Source: Bifidobacterium sp. ESL0728
GTDB taxonomy: Bacteria; Actinomycetota; Actinomycetes; Actinomycetales; Bifidobacteriaceae
Length of the DNA: 64,000 bases
Reading direction: 5' to 3'
Assembly: GCF_029392015.1 (NCBI RefSeq)
Contig: NZ_CP113925.1
Location: 1,488,001 to 1,552,000, forward strand
Shown in pieces: positions 59,964 through 64,000 of the stretch (the stretch's first letter is position 1; each line of letters starts with the position of its first letter). Under the pieces are notes generated by a model that was not told the origin of the DNA, searched no databases, and worked only from the letters and a program-made list of their open reading frames with translations. Both the position numbers and the translations under genes were made by a program.

Positions 59964-61304
59964 ATGGGCATGAAGGTTCTGGTCATCGGATCGGGTGCGC
60001 GCGAGCACGTCATCGCCGCGACACTGCTCGAAGGCGCGAGCATAGACGAAGTCACCGTCGCCCCAGGCAACCCCGGCATGGAGCTCGACGGAATTCGCAC
60101 CACCCACATCGACCCATCGAACCACGCGGCCCTGATTGAATTCATGCAATCAAGCGACTACGACTGGGCGCTGGTCGGCCCCGAAGTGCCGCTCATGCAC
60201 GGCATCATCGACGATTTCCGCGAAGTCGGGCTCAAGGCGTTCGGCCCCACCCGCGCCGCCGCTCAAGTCGAAGGTTCCAAGGATTTCGCGAAACAACTCA
60301 TGGCCCGCCACGCCATTCCAACCGCCGCCTACCGCACCTTCACCGACTACGAACCGGCCGCGGCGTACGTTGTGGAGCACGGTGCACCCATCGTCATCAA
60401 GGCCGATGGTCTGGCTGCCGGCAAGGGCGTGACCGTGGCACTCGATACACAGACTGCCCTAGGTGCTCTTGAAGACATCTTCATCGAACGCCGTTTCGGC
60501 AACGACGACCTCAAGGTCGTCATCGAGGACTTCCTCGAAGGCCAGGAATTCTCGCTGATGAGCTTCGTCAACGGCTCCGAATTCTGGCCCATGCCCATTT
60601 CGCAGGACCACAAACGCGCCTACGACGGAGACAAAGGCCCGAACACCGGCGGTATGGGAGCCTACAGCCCAGTCCCGCAAATCAGCGATGACACCGTTGA
60701 ACAGGCCATCAATACCATCGTCCGCCCCACCGTCGAAGCATTGGCCGACGAAGGGACGCCATTCACCGGTATTCTGTACGCCGGTCTCATCGCCACCGAC
60801 GACGGCCCCAAAGTCATCGAATTCAACGCCCGTTTCGGCGATCCGGAAACTGAAGCCGTGCTTCCACTGCTCACGAGCGACCTTGGCGAAGGCATCAACG
60901 CAATCTTGAACAATGAACAACCAACGTTCACTTGGCGCACGGATACCACAGCATTAGGTGTGGTGCTTGCCGCCGACGGTTACCCCGGCAAGCCAAAGAA
61001 AGGCACTTTGGTTCCCGCCATTCCCACCGACTCTGATTCCCATATTTATTACGCCGGTGTGAAAAAGCCGAAGCATCCCGAAAACCAGAATCCCGCCGAC
61101 TTGGCCGCCTCAAACGGTTTGGTCTCCTCCTCCGGCCGCGTTTTGGTCTACGAAACCGTCGCCCCCACGCTTCAGGCCGCACAATCCAAGATCTACGACA
61201 CTCTCGATGCCCTAGACACCAGCGGTTTCTTCTACCGCCACGACATCGGCGCCAAAGCGTTGGAAGCCGTCGTTCCGGATACTCCTAAAACAAAAAATCA
61301 GTAA
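59964..61304 (+). CDS. purD: GAR synthetase
   Basis: 446 residues, ATP-grasp. VLVIGSGAREHVIA at the N-terminus, KADGLAAGKGVTVA for ATP, and the signature PNTGGMGAYSPVP; metal site in EFNARFGDPETE. Slightly longer than usual from a Pro/Lys-rich insert near residue 365-390. GGAAAGGA precedes the ATG at 59964; frames extending upstream run through the repeat array. Last gene of the pur block. Confidence 0.97.
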   Translation: MGMKVLVIGSGAREHVIAATLLEGASIDEVTVAPGNPGMELDGIRTTHIDPSNHAALIEFMQSSDYDWALVGPEVPLMHGIIDDFREVGLKAFGPTRAAAQVEGSKDFAKQLMARHAIPTAAYRTFTDYEPAAAYVVEHGAPIVIKADGLAAGKGVTVALDTQTALGALEDIFIERRFGNDDLKVVIEDFLEGQEFSLMSFVNGSEFWPMPISQDHKRAYDGDKGPNTGGMGAYSPVPQISDDTVEQAINTIVRPTVEALADEGTPFTGILYAGLIATDDGPKVIEFNARFGDPETEAVLPLLTSDLGEGINAILNNEQPTFTWRTDTTALGVVLAADGYPGKPKKGTLVPAIPTDSDSHIYYAGVKKPKHPENQNPADLAASNGLVSSSGRVLVYETVAPTLQAAQSKIYDTLDALDTSGFFYRHDIGAKALEAVVPDTPKTKNQ

Positions 61305-61486
61305 GCGTAGAAAGCAACAATCTTTTTTTGTTTGCCTCTTTCTAAAAAGCCCAAAACCCTGATCAAAAATATGAACAGCCTTTTATCAGGATTTGAACTA
61401 TAAACCGGATTTTTGTCTTTTGCCGAAACTGCATATCCGATGGTTCAATCATTCGGCTCCCGCTCCAGAATCGGGCCGAGGAAGGT

Positions 61487-62539
61487 TTACCTCATCCACC
61501 GTTCAACAATGTCATTAAGCTCCGCCGTAATATCACGAAAATTCTGACCGAGATCAAGCGTACGCACCGAAAAACGATGACCCAACTCTCGCCATGTCTC
61601 GTCATGTTCGTTGTCATTATCAGTCAGCGCATAAAGCAGCATGCCGCTAACTTCGTCATCGTTGCCGTAAGCCTCATGCAACACATAACTTTGGATCTGA
61701 TTGATGTGTTTGGGCCGATAAATCTTCCCGTTAAAGTGTGCCTGTAGAATCTGTCCGTAACATTTGGTGTCGATGATGAGCGTCTTGTCACCTTGATGAA
61801 GGGTGACATCAGTCTGTAACGTTGGCAAAAACGTAGGTTCATCCGACTCGATCCTACGATTGATCTCCTTTGCTCTTATCGTCATTCCCTGTTCTCCGGC
61901 AAAACGCTGCTGATAGTACTTGAGTACGAACTTCTCATATAAGTTACTCAGCTGACGCTGGGAGTCGTACTCAGACATTTTTCGTGTTCCCTGAGATTGA
62001 GTCAGCAATTGACGCTCAAGCACCATACGGCACACATTCATAAGCAACTGATAACTGGCATTGTTGCGATCAAACCTCAATCTCGCCCAATCCACTCGAC
62101 GCACATCAGCGAATTGCACGTCGCCCATACCGATGAGACACCGTTTCAAATCATGCCTTCTCGCAGTATCTACACCCGGTTTGTCAATCAGCAGCCTCGC
62201 CGTGGTTTTGAGTATGCGGTTCTTATAGGTGTCGGCAGACAAATCGTCGTAAACGCATGAGATCTCGTTGCTTCCGCCCATCTTCAACCGTGCGGTGTCG
62301 GCCATATCGATTCGTCCACGGATGTCATGCAACCACTCGCACCTTGGCTGATATTCACGTTCAAAACCACGTTTACGCTGTGTAGACAATCCGATGGCAA
62401 GAATCGCCGCCATCAAATCGTCAATAGTCTCGAAATCCTCGGTCTGCAATTTGGAATATTGCTTGAATTTCAAGGCTTTAAAGGCATAAGTCATCATGTA
62501 ATAGATGTTTTTGATGACGACATGATCCTCCGCACGCAT
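61487..62539 (-). CDS. mcrC: McrC-type nuclease subunit of a McrBC restriction system
   Basis: 350 residues. The N-terminal VIKNIYYMMTYAFKALK is typical of McrC/LlaJI-family partners. A PD-(D/E)xK nuclease core is visible as LQTDVTLHQGD ... LIIDTKCY (Asp, then Asp-x-Lys) near residues 245-265, after the QLSNLYEKFVLKYY helix. It starts 2 bases after the mcrB stop, with the ribosome site GGA overlapping the mcrB end. McrC docks on the McrB GTPase ring and cuts modified DNA. Convergent with purD. Confidence 0.88.
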   Translation of the reverse strand: MRAEDHVVIKNIYYMMTYAFKALKFKQYSKLQTEDFETIDDLMAAILAIGLSTQRKRGFEREYQPRCEWLHDIRGRIDMADTARLKMGGSNEISCVYDDLSADTYKNRILKTTARLLIDKPGVDTARRHDLKRCLIGMGDVQFADVRRVDWARLRFDRNNASYQLLMNVCRMVLERQLLTQSQGTRKMSEYDSQRQLSNLYEKFVLKYYQQRFAGEQGMTIRAKEINRRIESDEPTFLPTLQTDVTLHQGDKTLIIDTKCYGQILQAHFNGKIYRPKHINQIQSYVLHEAYGNDDEVSGMLLYALTDNDNEHDETWRELGHRFSVRTLDLGQNFRDITAELNDIVERWMR

Positions 62540-62541
62540 GG

Positions 62542-64000
62542 TTATTCCACACACTTCAGAAGTGTGTTACACTCCTTTTCGACTTTATCGGTGTCGTCAA
62601 ACCAATATTCTTGAATCAGAGGAATGAGCTCATACTTCACGATTGACTCAGCGACGTTTGAAGTCGTATCATCATCATCCATCTTGTTGTCGTTCACGCA
62701 GAAATAGCTATGGCCAATACAGAAACCTTCACCCAAAGCATCGTCTTTGGCGATATCTCGGTTGAGACTCCTAACCGCTTCCACTACTGCCGACAACCGG
62801 GAGTCGTTACGTTTCGCTAGCTGTTTCTTGAATCTCTCATTATCAAGTGCGGGTTTCATCGTAAAGAACGCAAACCGCCGCCTCAACGCATAGTCAATAA
62901 GTGCCAGGCCTCGGTCGGCCGTGTTCATCATGCCGATAATATACAGGTTTTCTGGCACATAAAAAGGCTCCTGTGAGACCGTGAGGGTCACGCTCTCGTC
63001 AGTGCCACGATGGTCCGCCTCGATCGTCATCAACAGTTCGCCGAAAACCTTGGAAATATTGGCACGATTGATTTCATCGATAATGAAGAAATAGGGTTGG
63101 TCGGGATGGGCAATCGCCTTACGCACAAACTGAACGAAAACACCCGGCACTTTTTCAAATCCCTGACCATCCTCGGTCGGCCGATAACCATAGACGAATT
63201 CGTCGTAGCTTGTATTCTGATGGAATTGGACGAACTCGATATGCCCATTATCTTTATGCCCCAATATGTCCCACGCAAGCCGTTTGGCGGTGAACGTCTT
63301 GCCAGTGCCGGGAGCCCCTTGCAAAATGACGTTTTTCTTACGATGAAGCAGTTCCTTCAGCTCATCCAAATTAGAAGAGGACAGGAAGACATCACCCAGG
63401 AGATCGTCGTCGGTGTACGGCTCGGCCTCGACTTGACTTATCGGCGAAGACTCTGATTCGTTCGCCATCTCCATAATGGTGTCGAATTCGTCCTTGCTGA
63501 GCGCAAAGAGGCTTCCGTTCATGTTCTGCAGGAACTGCATACCGCTCAAATCCGGATTGGAACTGATGTCTTCAAAAGCAACCGGTTCTTCAAAATCCTT
63601 GACTTTTTTAAAGTACAACAATTTCTCGTCAGGTTCACGACTCACTTCAAGCAACGCGAGCGCCTTTTTCGTCGGACTGGCCTCGTAACCGACAATAAGG
63701 TCGCCCTTCTTCGCATCCCTGAAGTTTTTGGCAATTCTTCTGGGATGTCCGGCCTCATTATTGACGGTGTAATTCTGTTCTTCTCCAACTTTCAGCGTTG
63801 AGATACGCCATTGTTTCGGACTGGCCACCAGCCACCAATAGTTCGCTGGTCTCACAGTATCCGAATCGTCCATTTTCATGGCCTCCTGTTTGTCGGAATA
63901 AGTTGGATATGATGAAAGGTCCATGTCATTAAGAGCTTCCACCACTTCCGGACGCAATGTCCATTCATAGACGCCGTGTCGATATTTCGCCACATCTCGA
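62542..64000 (-). CDS. mcrB: EVE-domain McrB-type GTPase, 5'-truncated by window edge
   Basis: The frame is open to the last base, so the gene probably starts outside; a GTG at 63993 has no ribosome site. Visible: an EVE (PUA-like) modified-base-binding domain at about residues 50-180 from 63993 (YWWLVASPKQWRIS, KGDLIVGYEASPTKKALAL, GSLFALSKDEFD), then an AAA+ GTPase with Walker A LQGAPGTGKTFTAKRL, Walker B FFIIDEINRANISKVFGELL and the McrB hallmark MMNTADRGLALIDYALRRRF. EVE-McrB fusions are known among McrBC systems; the EVE domain would set which modified DNA (or RNA) is recognised. Directly followed by mcrC. Confidence 0.9.
   Translation of the reverse strand, partial: RDVAKYRHGVYEWTLRPEVVEALNDMDLSSYPTYSDKQEAMKMDDSDTVRPANYWWLVASPKQWRISTLKVGEEQNYTVNNEAGHPRRIAKNFRDAKKGDLIVGYEASPTKKALALLEVSREPDEKLLYFKKVKDFEEPVAFEDISSNPDLSGMQFLQNMNGSLFALSKDEFDTIMEMANESESSPISQVEAEPYTDDDLLGDVFLSSSNLDELKELLHRKKNVILQGAPGTGKTFTAKRLAWDILGHKDNGHIEFVQFHQNTSYDEFVYGYRPTEDGQGFEKVPGVFVQFVRKAIAHPDQPYFFIIDEINRANISKVFGELLMTIEADHRGTDESVTLTVSQEPFYVPENLYIIGMMNTADRGLALIDYALRRRFAFFTMKPALDNERFKKQLAKRNDSRLSAVVEAVRSLNRDIAKDDALGEGFCIGHSYFCVNDNKMDDDDTTSNVAESIVKYELIPLIQEYWFDDTDKVEKECNTLLKCVE

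Overview
This window is a stretch of chromosome from a moderately high-GC Gram-positive actinobacterium, most likely a Bifidobacterium. The evidence is an actinobacterial Pup (prokaryotic ubiquitin-like protein) system without proteasome genes nearby, an actinobacterial-type RpoZ, a helicase-dead PriA, a single-chain PurL, and a gene order close to the actinobacterial backbone efp-nusB-carAB-gmk-rpoZ-metK-priA-fmt. The species cannot be named from the sequence alone. No transposase, integrase, phage gene or CRISPR array was seen.

Layout. Positions 1-5452 (+) hold a VWA-domain protein cut by the window edge, a small membrane protein, purB, and a large polytopic membrane protein. Then come HU (5711), an inositol-phosphatase-like protein (6128), and pup-pafA (+). 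The second half of the pupylation set, an aldo/keto reductase-mpa-dop run on the minus strand, converges on pafA, with a tandem ~197-bp hairpin-rich repeat between the two halves (9044-9449). From 13792 to 35557 almost everything is on the minus strand: efp, nusB, carA, carB, [YheO-like regulator, PatB/MalY lyase, NhaC antiporter], gmk, [ilvD on +], rpoZ, metK, cfa, priA, a HAD phosphatase and fmt. The bracketed genes look like insertions into the conserved order; pyrF and coaBC, which lie in this order in Mycobacterium, are not here. A lower-GC segment with an SGNH esterase and a sugar porter (35846-38743) separates this from the str operon rpsL-rpsG-fusA-tuf (minus, 43125 to 38744).

From 43580 on there is an adenine/adenosine deaminase, an aldehyde dehydrogenase, tRNA-His, a formate/nitrite-type channel, a threonine-aldolase-like enzyme and a family-4 glycosyltransferase. 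The purine block follows: purT, purC, purL, purF, purM, purD (50516-61304, +). With purB at 1479, these cover steps 1-5, 7 and 8 of IMP synthesis plus the adenylosuccinate lyase step (PurE/K, PurH and PurA are not in the window). The window ends inside a type IV restriction module in which the McrB GTPase carries an N-terminal EVE domain, with mcrC directly behind it.

Beyond genes, the most unusual feature is a set of three short intergenic arrays (21427-21700, 48887-49053, 59732-59861). They have unrelated core sequences but the same design: units of about 60-72 bp (exactly 72 bp in the first), each carrying a core motif and its inverted copy so that orientation alternates. Other points of note are low-complexity insertions or tails in core proteins (PriA, NusB, PurL, CarA, Fmt) and a proteasome-free pupylation locus split into convergent halves.
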